64,000 nucleotides of DNA, from contig JAJDUB010000034.1 of assembly GCA_022826885.1 (NCBI GenBank), positions 1 to 64,000 on the forward strand. Direction: 5' to 3'. A model generated the notes under the pieces. The model did not search any database. It was not told where the DNA came from and saw nothing but the letters and a program-made list of their open reading frames with translations. The translations under genes and the position numbers were made by a program. Position 1 is the first letter of the stretch. Each line of letters starts with the position of its first letter. Positions 1 through 10,373 of this stretch are shown piece after piece. This stretch comes from Gammaproteobacteria bacterium (GTDB lineage: Bacteria > Pseudomonadota > Gammaproteobacteria > Eutrophobiales > Eutrophobiaceae).

Positions 1-1520
1 GGGTCCAGGACGCAGTGAAGGCTCCCGTCCGGCCCGATCGCGGAGGACAGGGCGCGCGCCACCTTGTCCTTCAGCCAGACATCATAGGCCCACTCGCCGC
101 GGCTCCAGGAATAGCCGCCGTCAATCTTCCAGGAGAACTCGCCCAGGTCCCCCTCCAGGCCCAGGCGCAACGCGCCCACGTCGTTCTTCACCTCCGTGAC
201 CGGGTCCAGCAGGTCGTAGCTCATCACCACCGGCTGGCCGATGCCGCCGATAATGCCGAACGGGTTGGTCGGGTTGGCCGGGTGGACATAAGGAAAGAGT
301 TGACGGTACCCGTTGTTGTAGCTTTCATCGCGGTGGGTGAAATAAAACTCGTAGCCGGCGCTGACCGTCCCCAGCAGTCCGCCCAGGTCCAGATCCAGCA
401 GTCCGTCACTGTACACCTGGATGCGCCGCCGGTCCGGTATCAGGTGCTCCTCGCCCCAGTTGCGGTCGTCCCGGTAGCCTTCTTCCGGTACCCGTTCTCC
501 ATCCCTGTCGCCAAGCTCGCGCCAGGGAAGGCCGGTCCCGGCAAGGTCGGCGCCGGGGTCGCGCACCAGGGAGGTCACCGGACCGAGCCCGTATACGTCC
601 ACGAAACCGAATACCGAACCGAAGCAACGGCCGCGCGTGGGCGCAAAAATCGAAGGATGGATGCCCCCGTCGGTCAGCGGGCGCTCATCGCAGAAACTGT
701 ATTCCTGTTCGTCCCTCCCCACCGGCCCCAGGCTTGAGAATTCGACCGCGGCGTCGATATAACCGCGATCCCAGGTCTTGCCGAACAGTCCGCTCACGGA
801 GCCGTAATCGAGTTCATCCTGGTAGTAGCCCTCGAGAATAAAGTCATCGAAGCGTTTTCTGGTGATGATGTTCACCACCCCGGCGATGGCATCGGCGCCG
901 TAGATGGAAGAGGCGCCGTCCTTGAGGATTTCGATCCGGTCAATGGCGACATCCGGGATCGAGTTCAGGTCGACGCTGTTGACCTGACCGCGGGTGCCTG
1001 CCGGCGTAAAGCGCCGGCCGTTCACCAGGATCAGGGTGCGGCCCGGATCCAGGCTGCGCAGGCCGAACGTGTTGACGCCGGGGCCGCCGGAGACCACGAA
1101 CCCCCCGAACGTGTTGTCGATCTGTGTGCCCGAGGCCAGGGCGCTGGTCTGCAGGATCTCCGAGGTGTTGGCCATGCCCGCCAGGGTAGCGCTCTCGCTG
1201 GTGATGACCGTTACCGGCAAGGCCGATGTGAACGCATCGCGCCGGATGCGTGAGCCTGTCACTATGATCTCTTCGGTCGCGCTCCCTGTTGGAGTAAGTT
1301 CCACCGCCCGTTCTTCATCGACCTCCGGGGCTGCTTCCCCGGCGTCAGAAGTCTGGCTGCCGGCCTGCCGGGGCTCCTCCGTTTCATCATTCGTCCCCTG
1401 TTCCGGTTCGGACGCCCCCGGCGGAGCTGGTTCAGCCGTATCCTGCGCTGCCGTCGCCGGCCCTGACAACCACAACAGGCCAAGGAAGAACAGGATAAAC
1501 AATGACACTTCTCGCCGCAT
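1..1520 (-). CDS. TonB-dependent outer membrane receptor, N-terminal part (3' end runs off the window)
   Basis: Manual minus-strand translation from ATG at 1520: MRREVSLFILFLGLLWLSG signal peptide, EEIIVTGSRIRRDAFTS TonB-box region, plug motif LRSLDPGRTLILVNGRRF...VDLNSIPDVAIDRIEILKDGASSIYGADAIAGVVNIIT. Absent from the ORF track because no stop lies inside the window. Confidence 0.93.
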   Translation of the reverse strand, partial: MRREVSLFILFFLGLLWLSGPATAAQDTAEPAPPGASEPEQGTNDETEEPRQAGSQTSDAGEAAPEVDEERAVELTPTGSATEEIIVTGSRIRRDAFTSALPVTVITSESATLAGMANTSEILQTSALASGTQIDNTFGGFVVSGGPGVNTFGLRSLDPGRTLILVNGRRFTPAGTRGQVNSVDLNSIPDVAIDRIEILKDGASSIYGADAIAGVVNIITRKRFDDFILEGYYQDELDYGSVSGLFGKTWDRGYIDAAVEFSSLGPVGRDEQEYSFCDERPLTDGGIHPSIFAPTRGRCFGSVFGFVDVYGLGPVTSLVRDPGADLAGTGLPWRELGDRDGERVPEEGYRDDRNWGEEHLIPDRRRIQVYSDGLLDLDLGGLLGTVSAGYEFYFTHRDESYNNGYRQLFPYVHPANPTNPFGIIGGIGQPVVMSYDLLDPVTEVKNDVGALRLGLEGDLGEFSWKIDGGYSWSRGEWAYDVWLKDKVARALSSAIGPDGSLHCVLD

Positions 1521-1567
1521 GATGGTTGCCGGTTTTCAGGTTAAATTCGCCAATAGCAATTCAGGAC

Positions 1568-3319
1568 TTAAATGAGTTTGACACCCAGTTCACGCAATTG
1601 TTCCGGAGAGGCGGCCGCGGGAGCGGACGTGAGCAGGCAACTGGCGGTCTGGGTCTTGGGAAAGGCGATGACGTCCCGGATCCCCTTCGCCCCGGCCATG
1701 ATCATGACAATGCGGTCCAGACCGAAGGCGATGCCGCCGTGGGGCGGACAGCCGTATGACAGGGCGTCGATCAGGAAGCCGAACTTCTCCCGGGCCTGCC
1801 CCTCATCGATGCCCAGCAGTTCCAGCACCTTAAGTTGCATTTCCGGCTCATGAATTCGGATCGAGCCGCCGCCCAGTTCCATGCCGTTCAGGACCAGGTC
1901 GTATGCCCGCGAAAGGCTCTCATGCAGGTCAGTGTCCTGCCCTGTCTGTGCCGGCGCGGTAAAGGGATGATGCAGTGAGTCCCAGCGTTGCTCCGCATCG
2001 TTATATTCGAATAACGGGAAGTCCACTACCCAGAGGGGCTCCCAGTCTCCCTGCAGCAGGCCGAGGTCTTCGGCCAGCACCGTACGCAGGGCGCCGAGCG
2101 AGTCGTTGACGGTGCGCGCCTTGTCCGCGCCGAAAAAAACCATATCGCCGGTCTGCGCCCCGGTACGCTGCAAAACGGCCTGCACTGTTTCCCCGGGCAG
2201 GAATTTCAGGATGGGCGATTGCAGTCCGGCAACGCCCTTCTCCATATCATTGATCTTGATGTAGGCCAGCCCCCTGGCGCCGTACTTTCCCACGTAAGCG
2301 GTATAGTCATCGATCTCCTTGCGCGTGAGCGTGTTGCCGCCCGGCAGGCGCAGCGCGGCCACGCGGCCGTTCGCCTGGTTTGCCGGGCCGGAAAACACCT
2401 TGAATTCCACCTGTTTCATCAGATCGCCGACTTCAACCAGTTCCAGCGGGTTGCGCAGGTCCGGCCGGTCTGTCCCGTAGCGGCTCATGGCTTCAGCGTA
2501 GGTCATGCGCGGGAACGGATCAGCCAGATCGATGCCTTTTACCTGCCTGAACACGGTACGCATCATATCTTCCACCAGGCCGATCACGTCATTCTCTTCG
2601 ACAAACGACATTTCCATATCGAGCTGTGTGAATTCCGGCTGCCGGTCCGCGCGCAGGTCCTCGTCGCGAAAACAGCGGACAATCTGGTAGTAGCGATCCA
2701 TCCCGGACATCATCAGCAGTTGCTTGAACAGTTGCGGTGACTGCGGCAGGGCGAAAAAACCGCCGCGCTGGGTCCGGCTCGGCACCAGGTAATCCCGCGC
2801 GCCTTCGGGGGTTGCCCTGGTCAGGACGGGGGTCTCAATATCAAGGAAACCGCTCCCGTCAAGATAATCGCGGATAGCCCGGGTGACCCGGCTGCGCAGC
2901 TTGATGTTCTCCTGCATAGCCTCCCGGCGCAGGTCCACGTAGCGGTAGCGCAGGCGGATATCATCCTGCACGTTTTCATCATCCAACTGGAACGGCGGTG
3001 TCCTGGCTCTGTTCAACAATTCCAGGGTGTAGCCCAGCACTTCGACTTCGCCGGTGGGCAGGTTCGGGTTCAGCGTACCTTCCGGGCGCCGGCGCACCCG
3101 GCCGGTCACGCGCACCACGTATTCGTTCCTGAGCGTCTCGGCCACGGCGAATGGTTCGGCCCGGTCGGGATCGTAGACAACCTGGGCCAATCCCTCCCGG
3201 TCGCGCAAATCAATGAAAATCACGCCGCCATGATCCCGGCGCCGGTGTACCCAGCCGCATAATGCGACTTCCTCGCCGATCATGTCCGCCGTCAATTCTC
3301 CGCAATAATGGCTGCGCAT
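1568..3319 (-). CDS. aspS: aspartyl-tRNA synthetase
   Basis: 583 aa; [55 protein letters not shown] class II motif, [13 protein letters not shown]. Confidence 0.98.
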   Translation of the reverse strand: MRSHYCGELTADMIGEEVALCGWVHRRRDHGGVIFIDLRDREGLAQVVYDPDRAEPFAVAETLRNEYVVRVTGRVRRRPEGTLNPNLPTGEVEVLGYTLELLNRARTPPFQLDDENVQDDIRLRYRYVDLRREAMQENIKLRSRVTRAIRDYLDGSGFLDIETPVLTRATPEGARDYLVPSRTQRGGFFALPQSPQLFKQLLMMSGMDRYYQIVRCFRDEDLRADRQPEFTQLDMEMSFVEENDVIGLVEDMMRTVFRQVKGIDLADPFPRMTYAEAMSRYGTDRPDLRNPLELVEVGDLMKQVEFKVFSGPANQANGRVAALRLPGGNTLTRKEIDDYTAYVGKYGARGLAYIKINDMEKGVAGLQSPILKFLPGETVQAVLQRTGAQTGDMVFFGADKARTVNDSLGALRTVLAEDLGLLQGDWEPLWVVDFPLFEYNDAEQRWDSLHHPFTAPAQTGQDTDLHESLSRAYDLVLNGMELGGGSIRIHEPEMQLKVLELLGIDEGQAREKFGFLIDALSYGCPPHGGIAFGLDRIVMIMAGAKGIRDVIAFPKTQTASCLLTSAPAAASPEQLRELGVKLI

Positions 3320-3358
3320 GGATCGCCCCGGCTTGCCTGTCAGGTTACTCGCGGCCGT

Positions 3359-4003
3359 TCAGGAACCGGCAGCGTCGGCGCTTTCCTGTAACAGCCGTTT
3401 GATTTTTCCGTCGGGCACGATAACTCCCATGGATATTATGAACTTGAACCCGTCTTCCACCGACATGTCCAGCTCTATGATGTCCCGCTGCGGCAGCAGC
3501 AGGTTGAACCCTGAAGTCGGGTTAGGCGTGGTCGGCAGGTAAATTGACTGGAGCTGAAGGTCGGTAATGGCGCTGTCCGTATCGAGTTGTTCATTCACCA
3601 GGAAGCCGATACACCAGCTGTCCTTGCGCGGATATTCAACCAGCACCACCTTGCGAAATGACTTGCTCTGGGATGCCAGCAGGGTGGTGGCTATCTGTTT
3701 GACGCTGTTGTATATGTTCCGTACCAGGGGGATTTTTCCCAGCGCCTTCTCCCAGATAAGTACCAGGCGCCGGCCCAGCAGGTTGGCGGCAAACATGCCG
3801 GTGAGGAGCAGGACGCCGACAGCCAGGACTATGCCGGCGCCCGGTATGCTGAACCCCAGCAATGCTTCCGGGCGGTATTCCGGCGGCAACAGCAGGATGG
3901 TGCCGTCGAGGAGGTCAACCACGAATTTGATAGTGACTACGGTGATGATCAGGGGCAACCATACCAGCAGTCCGGCTATGATGTATTTCCGCAAGGCAGT
4001 CAT
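3359..4003 (-). CDS. DUF502 family membrane protein
   Basis: MTALRKYIIAGLLVWLPLIITVVTIKFVVDLLD; IPGAGIVLAVGVLLLTGMFAANLLGRR; start trimmed from the ORF-track start; sits in an fmdB-DUF502-aspS arrangement. Confidence 0.88.
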   Translation of the reverse strand: MTALRKYIIAGLLVWLPLIITVVTIKFVVDLLDGTILLLPPEYRPEALLGFSIPGAGIVLAVGVLLLTGMFAANLLGRRLVLIWEKALGKIPLVRNIYNSVKQIATTLLASQSKSFRKVVLVEYPRKDSWCIGFLVNEQLDTDSAITDLQLQSIYLPTTPNPTSGFNLLLPQRDIIELDMSVEDGFKFIISMGVIVPDGKIKRLLQESADAAGS

Positions 4004-4141
4004 TGTTTTACTCAGAATTTTCCAATCCGGGCGCGCGGTGCAGGATAACACATCCAAACTCTCGTGAGCAGGTCTCTACACAATGGCATGAAATAACCGG
4101 GGACAGAGTATGTGCCGAAGTTAGCGGGAACTGCTGGCGGG

Positions 4142-4513
4142 TCAGCCGGCGGGAGAAGATGCGGCCGCGCTGCCGCCTGACGGTTGTGTTGAGGACTTCG
4201 TTTCCTTGCCGGCGCTGCCGCTATCGGTTTTTGCTTCCTTGTCCTTGCTCTTGTCTTTCTCTCCCGTGGTTTTGGCGCTACCGGATTCACCGGCCTTGTC
4301 ATCTCCCTTGGCCAGGTTCCTGCGGGATTTCTCATCCTTGAAATCCGTTTCGTACCACCCGCTGCCACTGAGCCGGAAGGCAACCGCAGACACCAGTTTT
4401 TTCAGGCCGGGCTGCCCGCACGCGGGACAATCCGTCAGCGGCTGATCGGAAATCTTCTGTAATTTCTCCAGCCTGTGGCCGCAGGCATGGCATTCGTATT
4501 CGTAAATCGGCAA
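4142..4513 (-). CDS. FmdB-family zinc ribbon protein with low-complexity Ser/Lys tail
   Basis: MPIYEYECHACGHRLEKLQKISDQPLTDCPACG, the canonical FmdB N-terminus with two CxxC pairs. Confidence 0.92.
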   Translation of the reverse strand: MPIYEYECHACGHRLEKLQKISDQPLTDCPACGQPGLKKLVSAVAFRLSGSGWYETDFKDEKSRRNLAKGDDKAGESGSAKTTGEKDKSKDKEAKTDSGSAGKETKSSTQPSGGSAAASSPAG

Positions 4514-4578
4514 GACGTTATCCTTTAATGTTACGGAACAGGAGGAAGATAGTGACGGCTTTGGGGAATTTCAAGTCT

Positions 4579-7098
4579 TTAGAAACGGTAGGATGCTTCC
4601 ACGCCCCACACTCGCGGCGCTCCGACGACACAACGCTGCATACCTCCGCCGTCGACCGGGTCAACCAGGCTCAGCGTGGTAGCCAGGGCCTGGATAAATA
4701 TCACCTGGCAGTAATCCTGGCCGAACACGTTGTGTACGAAGCCTGAAAACTCCCAGTCGTCGTTCGCGCCGCGCAACCCCAGGCGGGCATTGACGATGTC
4801 ATAGCCCGGCTGCATTGTCTGCGGCGCCTGGTTGGTATCCGCGCCGACGTTCTGTTCGGAAACATACTGGTATTCACCCCGCACGAACCAGCCCAGGCCG
4901 TGAACGGGGATGCGGTCAGACCACTCGGCCACGAGCGACAGTTGCCATTTCGGTGAGAAATGGTTGCTGTCTCCTGTCAGGTCCCGGGTCGGCAACGCTT
5001 GCGCGGGGAACCCCAGAAACCTGCTCAACTGGACGGATGTCCGGTACGCGGCGATGTCGGCGGGCAGGCTGGTGGCGTCGGGGAAATTTCCGAAACTGGA
5101 GCCCAGATAACTAACTCCGAGAACGGTATAGAGCCGGTCCAGGGGGCGCGCCTGGATGTCCAGTTCCATGCCCTGCTGGGTAAGCTCCTCGACATTCTGC
5201 ATAAGGAAATTCACCCCGTCGAACCGGCGGTCCTGGAGATCATCGATCTGCGTATGGAAATAGTTCAGGCTGATCACCACCCGGTTATCGAACAGCCCGC
5301 CCTTGATGCCTATCTCGATATTGTCCACGGTTTCCGTCTCGTACACCCGGTCCGCTCCGGCAGCCTCGGCAACGGAATCGAAACCTTCGGGGTTGAAGCC
5401 TCCCGACCTGAACCCGGTGGCGTATGTGGCGAACAGCATCAAATCTTCGGTCGGAGAATAACTGATATTCGCCAGCCACGTGATCTCTTCCTCATCATAC
5501 ACAAGGTCGGGATGTTCTTCCGGTATGCGCAAATCAAGCGAGAAGGGATTCTCCGGTGAAGGCGGCAAGGAAATCGGGTTGTTGACCAGGCTGAGAAAGC
5601 TGCCGTTTTTGTTGCTGTCGGTCCAGCGCACCCCGCCGGTCACGCGCAGTTGTTCAGTGACATTGAGCGTCAACTGGCCGTACAGCGCGTAGTTGCTGAC
5701 TTCCTGCCCGAACCGGGTAGCGACGGCATCTCTCTGCGCTACTTTTGCACAATCCCTGCTGACGCCGCCGGCAATGGCGTTGGCTGCTTGGGGACTGAAG
5801 TTGAAACTGGCAAGATAACTCGCGAACAGGTTGCTGACAAAGGGAGAACAGAAGTCCCGGCCCTGGTCGAAAGACTGGTCTATCCCGTAATCTTCCCGGT
5901 AGAAATACGCGCCGGCAACGTATTCGATGAGCCCGCCGGTCGGGGATAACAACTGAAATTCCTGGGATACGGTTTCCACGTCATAGAACGTGACGCGCCG
6001 TATCAGGTCCATGGGCAACCGTATGACGGATTCATTCAGGGTATCGTTGGACCATTTCCGGTAGCCGGTCAGGGAACGCACGGTATGCTCGCCCAGGCGC
6101 CAGTTGATATCGCCGGCAATGCCCCACTGTTCGTCCTCCGCATAGTCCCGGTGGTCCTGGTGGACTTTATTATCAAAGCCGTTCACGGATTCGGGCACTT
6201 CCCCGGAAGGCATCGTGAGGGGATCCGTGGGTGACAGGAAGCTGCGGAGCGCTGCCAGGTATTCCGGCTGCACCGTGTCGGACAGCACTTCAATTACGCC
6301 GCCGCCGTTAATTATCCTGGAGAAATCGGCAGTCAGGGTAATGTCAAGGTCCGGGGCAGGTTCAAAAAAGAGCTTGCCGCGCACGCTCCCATCTTCCCAG
6401 GCGCCTACGTCACTGTCGCTGCCGTTTTCGGTGAAACTGTTCTCGCCGAAGCCGTCCCGGTCGGAATACTGAAATGCCACGCGGCCGGCAATGTCAGGCG
6501 AGAATGCCCCGCTCAAGGCGCCGGCCACCTGCACGTTGTCATAATTTCCGTAACTGGCCCTGATATTTCCGGAAAACTCATCCTCCGGCTTCCTGGTGCG
6601 AATGTTCAGCGCCCCCATGGAGGCATTACGCCCGAACAAGGTGCCCTGGGGCCCGCGCAGGACCTCGACAATTTCCAGATCCGTGAGGGTGCCTATGACC
6701 GAGGACGGCCTGGGGATATAGATCCCGTCGACGAACACCGCCACGCCCGGTTCAATGGCGCTGTTGCCCACCGACCCGACCCCGCGCAAGATTATGCGGT
6801 TGTTCGCCAGTTGGCTGGAAAAGGCAAGGCTCAGGTTGGGGGTGTATTGACCGAGTTGCTGCAAGGTGTCGATGCCGGAATCTTCCAGGAATTCCCCAGT
6901 GAATGTGGAGATGGAAATGGGGACGTCCTGCAGGGATTGCTCCCGTTTCTGCGCGGTGACAATGATTTCCTCGATAGCCTGCGCAGCGGCCGCGCCGGGC
7001 GCTGCCAGGAGCACGAATACCGTAAACGTCAATATCACCGGATTATTGGACGTCCCTGGCGCGGAATTTATCATTTCGCTTTCTCCCCGAGGTAACAA
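4579..7098 (-). CDS. TonB-dependent receptor
   Basis: 839 aa; IEEIIVTAQKREQSLQDVPISISTFTGE; LRGPQGTLFGRNASMGALNIRTRKP plug; C-terminal VEASYRF. Confidence 0.95.
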   Translation of the reverse strand: MLPRGESEMINSAPGTSNNPVILTFTVFVLLAAPGAAAAQAIEEIIVTAQKREQSLQDVPISISTFTGEFLEDSGIDTLQQLGQYTPNLSLAFSSQLANNRIILRGVGSVGNSAIEPGVAVFVDGIYIPRPSSVIGTLTDLEIVEVLRGPQGTLFGRNASMGALNIRTRKPEDEFSGNIRASYGNYDNVQVAGALSGAFSPDIAGRVAFQYSDRDGFGENSFTENGSDSDVGAWEDGSVRGKLFFEPAPDLDITLTADFSRIINGGGVIEVLSDTVQPEYLAALRSFLSPTDPLTMPSGEVPESVNGFDNKVHQDHRDYAEDEQWGIAGDINWRLGEHTVRSLTGYRKWSNDTLNESVIRLPMDLIRRVTFYDVETVSQEFQLLSPTGGLIEYVAGAYFYREDYGIDQSFDQGRDFCSPFVSNLFASYLASFNFSPQAANAIAGGVSRDCAKVAQRDAVATRFGQEVSNYALYGQLTLNVTEQLRVTGGVRWTDSNKNGSFLSLVNNPISLPPSPENPFSLDLRIPEEHPDLVYDEEEITWLANISYSPTEDLMLFATYATGFRSGGFNPEGFDSVAEAAGADRVYETETVDNIEIGIKGGLFDNRVVISLNYFHTQIDDLQDRRFDGVNFLMQNVEELTQQGMELDIQARPLDRLYTVLGVSYLGSSFGNFPDATSLPADIAAYRTSVQLSRFLGFPAQALPTRDLTGDSNHFSPKWQLSLVAEWSDRIPVHGLGWFVRGEYQYVSEQNVGADTNQAPQTMQPGYDIVNARLGLRGANDDWEFSGFVHNVFGQDYCQVIFIQALATTLSLVDPVDGGGMQRCVVGAPRVWGVEASYRF

Positions 7099-7181
7099 CG
7101 CAACGCTCCAGATTGCCTCAGGAGCCTGCGTATTTTACCACAGATCGGGCGTGATTTCCTTAACTTTCCGCGTCCGGCCGC

Positions 7182-7739
7182 TTACTCTTCCGCCTTCATG
7201 CCGGTGGTCATGCGCCGCAAGGTATCGTCTTTCAGCCAGAAATGATGGTACAGGGCAGCCAGGATGTGTATTCCCACCAGTACCAGTATCACAATTGGAA
7301 AGATTCCATGCAAATCCCCAATCAGTTCATTCAGGGCTTCGTCCTTTTGCATCGGGAGCCCCACCTCGAACAACCCGAAGAACGGAACCTTGTAACCGGC
7401 CGTGGCGAACCGGGCCATGCCGTTGAATATCTGGACGAACAACATGAGGTACAACCCGTAATGGACCGTCCTTGAGACAACGTGCTGCCAGACGGGGATA
7501 TGCGGCATTTTTGTGGGCGTGACGTTCAGCCAGCGCCAGATCAGGCGTGCGCTTAGTACGAACAGCAGCAGCAGGCCAAACGAGGCATGCAGGAGTATCA
7601 ACTGCAGTTTTTCCTCTCCGCGGGGCAGTTCGGTTGACTGCGCGGCAATCGCCAGCAGCGTGATTACGATGACCAGCACCAGCCAGTGCAGGGTCTTACT
7701 GATTGTTCCATACTCTTTTTCGGTGTTTTTGACAGGCAT
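7182..7739 (-). CDS. cytochrome b561 family protein
   Basis: 185 aa; KTLHWLVLVIVITLL, HASFGLLLLFVLSARLIWRW, DLHGIFPIVILVLVGIHILAALYHHFWLKDDTLRRM. Confidence 0.92.
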   Translation of the reverse strand: MPVKNTEKEYGTISKTLHWLVLVIVITLLAIAAQSTELPRGEEKLQLILLHASFGLLLLFVLSARLIWRWLNVTPTKMPHIPVWQHVVSRTVHYGLYLMLFVQIFNGMARFATAGYKVPFFGLFEVGLPMQKDEALNELIGDLHGIFPIVILVLVGIHILAALYHHFWLKDDTLRRMTTGMKAEE

Positions 7740-7760
7740 TGACGTTCCTCCCCCTTACAG

Positions 7761-7836
7761 TGGTGGGTCGTGCAGGAATCGAACCTGCGACCAACTGATT
7801 AAAAGTCAGCTGCTCTACCGACTGAGCTAACGACCC
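7761..7836 (-). tRNA. tRNA-Lys (anticodon TTT), CCA encoded
   Basis: Reverse complement GGGTCGTTAGCTCAGTCGGTAGAGCAGCTGACTTTTAATCAGTTGGTCGCAGGTTCGATTCCTGCACGACCCACCA folds as a full cloverleaf (76 nt) with anticodon TTT. Confidence 0.98.
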
Positions 7837-7967
7837 GGGAATTACATCGGCGCCCGCTGCGCGGGGCGCCGCGTTCACGACTATTACATCAGGGGAGGAT
7901 GATACCGGAGATTTCATTCCCGGTAAATCGGACGGCTTGCGGTCTTCGCTCTTGATTTGAGATTTGA

Positions 7968-8010
7968 GGGGTCAGAGTAAAATTTCTGGCGAAATTCTTA
8001 CTCCGACCCC
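7968..8010. repeat. intergenic imperfect palindrome, GGGGTCAG type
   Basis: GGGGTCAGAGTAAAATTTC tggc GAAATTCTTACTCCGACCCC; long near-perfect inverted repeat. Confidence 0.85.
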
Positions 8011-8022
8011 TGGATATTTATA

Positions 8023-8712
8023 TCACCGTTTGAACGATGTAAGCACCTGGGTGTATTCGCTGGGGTAGAGGTTCGGGATGGCGTATTCCCTGCGGGTCAT
8101 CTTGACCAGCCCGACACCCGGCGCGTACCACTGGCTCTGTTCGACCTTGATGATCCTGATCCCCAGCATGAGACGGCTCGGCAGGTCCAGGAAGCCGATT
8201 GCATCGATGCGCAGGCACCTGGGGAAATAGCCGGCGGGCACGTTCACACTGTCTTCCAGGCTGGTTATGGTGTAATCCAGTTCCAGGTTGCTGCTGATCC
8301 TGTCCCAGGCGCCTTCCAGTCTTTTCGGCAGGTCAAACAGGTATAGCCGCGACCGGGCGCTCCACTCGTTGCCGACATTCAACGGATAGCCGATAACAGG
8401 GTCTGCGACTTCGTGTCCCGGGTTCCCGCGGCTGATCCCGTCTGCCGAACGGGTGAAATGGCGTATGCTGCCGTTCGCGTATGCCTTCGGGTAGTAAGTG
8501 ACGCCGTCAACCGTCCTGGCCGGCAGGTTGCGAACGATGGCTTTCTGTACGATCGGTTCATTGAATTCCGGGACAATCCTGCTTATATCATAGGTCCATT
8601 CATGGCCGGGCGCAGTCGGAAAATATCCTGTTTCAGTGGAAGAGCAGGAGGATATGAACAGGAATACAATCCCGTACAGGCAGCGCTTGTGTGGGAACGG
8701 ACCCCGCTTCAT
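8023..8712 (-). CDS. putative lipoprotein of unknown function
   Basis: 229 aa; signal with lipobox-like LFISSC; no family recognised. Confidence 0.7.
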   Translation of the reverse strand: MKRGPFPHKRCLYGIVFLFISSCSSTETGYFPTAPGHEWTYDISRIVPEFNEPIVQKAIVRNLPARTVDGVTYYPKAYANGSIRHFTRSADGISRGNPGHEVADPVIGYPLNVGNEWSARSRLYLFDLPKRLEGAWDRISSNLELDYTITSLEDSVNVPAGYFPRCLRIDAIGFLDLPSRLMLGIRIIKVEQSQWYAPGVGLVKMTRREYAIPNLYPSEYTQVLTSFKR

Positions 8713-8731
8713 ACCTATATCCCGACGTTCC

Positions 8732-10225
8732 TTATTTCCTCAGTTTCAAATCCCGCTCCAGTTGCAGTTCCTGTTCCAGGAACGCCATCCGGGCCTTGAT
8801 GCGTTCCGTCTGGTAATAATCCGGGCGCGGCGCGTCCTGGCGTAAAATATGCCTGAGCTGTTCGATGGCCACCTGGGTCTCCCCAGTCAGGAAATAATAT
8901 TCCGCGTTGGCAATGCCGGACTCGACCTGGTCGCCTGCTTCAGCCTCGGCGCGGGTCAGGTAATCGAAATAAGTAATGTCCGGAGGCTGGAACCTGCCGA
9001 ACTCGCGCAGTTTGTCGCGGGCCAAGTAGGGCTGTTCGCCCTTCAACAGGGCATTGCTGTAGTTCAGCACCAGCGGGCGATAGTCCGGGTACAGTTTTTC
9101 CGCTTTTGAGAATATCGAAAACGCCGCATCGTAGTTCCCCTGCCTGAGTTCGATGTCCGCCGCGGCAAGCAGGTAGGTGACATTTTCCGGGTCCTTTGCC
9201 AGCAGCAGCCGCGCCTGCTCCCGCGCAAGCGCATACTGGCCGTCCTCGGTCAGCGCTATGATGTAGCCGTAACGGTCTGCATCCCGGCTTTCCTCATGCA
9301 GCGCGCCGGCAACCCGGCGGGAAAAAAAAGCCACCGCCTCCCGCGGGTTCGCATGCGTCCGCGCCACCAGCTTTGCCCGGACCAGGTCAAAGCTCATGCT
9401 TTCATTGTAGGGACCTGTGCCGGAATAGGCCGCCGCCCGCGCCGCGGCGTCGGCAATCCGGCGCGTGGTCAACGGGTGGGTGCGAAGAAATTCCGGGGCC
9501 TGGGCGGAAAACCGCGAGCTTTGCTGCAGTTTCCTGAAAAATCCCGTCATGCCGCGGGGGTTGAAGCCCGAGCGCGCCAGCAACTGGATGCCTATGCGAT
9601 CCGCTTCCTGCTCGTTGGCGCGGGTGAAATTGATCTGCGCCTGTGCCGAAGCGCCCTGCACCGCCATCAGGGCGGCCTGCCCGGCATCGGGATTCTGGGT
9701 CGCAATCAGGATGGCCCCGAGCATGGCCGCCATTGTCGGGATGCTCATTTTTTTTGACATCTCCACGGACCTTGCCATGTGTTTCTGGGTCACGTGGGCG
9801 ATTTCATGGGCCACGACACCGGCGAGTTCGCTTTCGCTGTCGGCATTCATGATGATGCCGCTGTTGATCCCGACTATGCCGCCGGGCGCGGCAAACGCGT
9901 TGATCAGAGGATCATTGATAACGAAAAAAGTGAATTGCTGTTCATTGTTGTCGCTCTGGGAAACCAGCCGGTAGCCGATCGACTCGATGTAGGTGTTGAT
10001 TTCCGGGTCGGACACGATGTCCGCCTGTTTCCTTACCTGGCTGAGAAACGCCTGGCCCAGGCGTCGCTCAAACTCCGGGCTTAGCAATTCTCCGGTTGAA
10101 TCGCCGATATCCGGCAGGTCCAGGGTTGTCACGTCGGCCGCGGCCGGCGCGCACAAGCAATACGCCAGCAGGAGACTGATTCCCGTCCGGATTAACAGGC
10201 TGGAATTTTCCGTGCTCATCATCAT
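8732..10225 (-). CDS. M48 family metalloprotease with TPR region, BepA/YfgC-like
   Basis: ELAGVVAHEIAHVTQKHMARS (HEIAH), NEQEADRIGIQLLARSGFNPRGM, signal peptide, C-terminal TPR-like region. Start trimmed to MMMSTENSS. Confidence 0.92.
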   Translation of the reverse strand: MMMSTENSSLLIRTGISLLLAYCLCAPAAADVTTLDLPDIGDSTGELLSPEFERRLGQAFLSQVRKQADIVSDPEINTYIESIGYRLVSQSDNNEQQFTFFVINDPLINAFAAPGGIVGINSGIIMNADSESELAGVVAHEIAHVTQKHMARSVEMSKKMSIPTMAAMLGAILIATQNPDAGQAALMAVQGASAQAQINFTRANEQEADRIGIQLLARSGFNPRGMTGFFRKLQQSSRFSAQAPEFLRTHPLTTRRIADAAARAAAYSGTGPYNESMSFDLVRAKLVARTHANPREAVAFFSRRVAGALHEESRDADRYGYIIALTEDGQYALAREQARLLLAKDPENVTYLLAAADIELRQGNYDAAFSIFSKAEKLYPDYRPLVLNYSNALLKGEQPYLARDKLREFGRFQPPDITYFDYLTRAEAEAGDQVESGIANAEYYFLTGETQVAIEQLRHILRQDAPRPDYYQTERIKARMAFLEQELQLERDLKLRK

Positions 10226-10373
10226 CTTCGAGTTACCCGGGTTGGCGGAGTTCCCACCGGCCTCGCTGCGGGAACGCTCGCCTCGTGAGAAGCGAGGCAT
10301 AAACGTGTAACATATCGCATTTTTACCGTTATTTCATGGCGCAGACCGGAATTTTCTCCGGGCTGGAGGTGTT

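Noticed and set aside
15-737. 240-aa + strand ORF
   Set aside because: Antisense to the partial TonB receptor, whose minus-strand translation has clear plug motifs; the + ORF has no recognisable domain.
4099-4113. Possible palindrome-family half-site GGGGACAGAGTATGT upstream of DUF502
   Set aside because: No matching right arm nearby, so not counted as a family member; could be a decayed copy.
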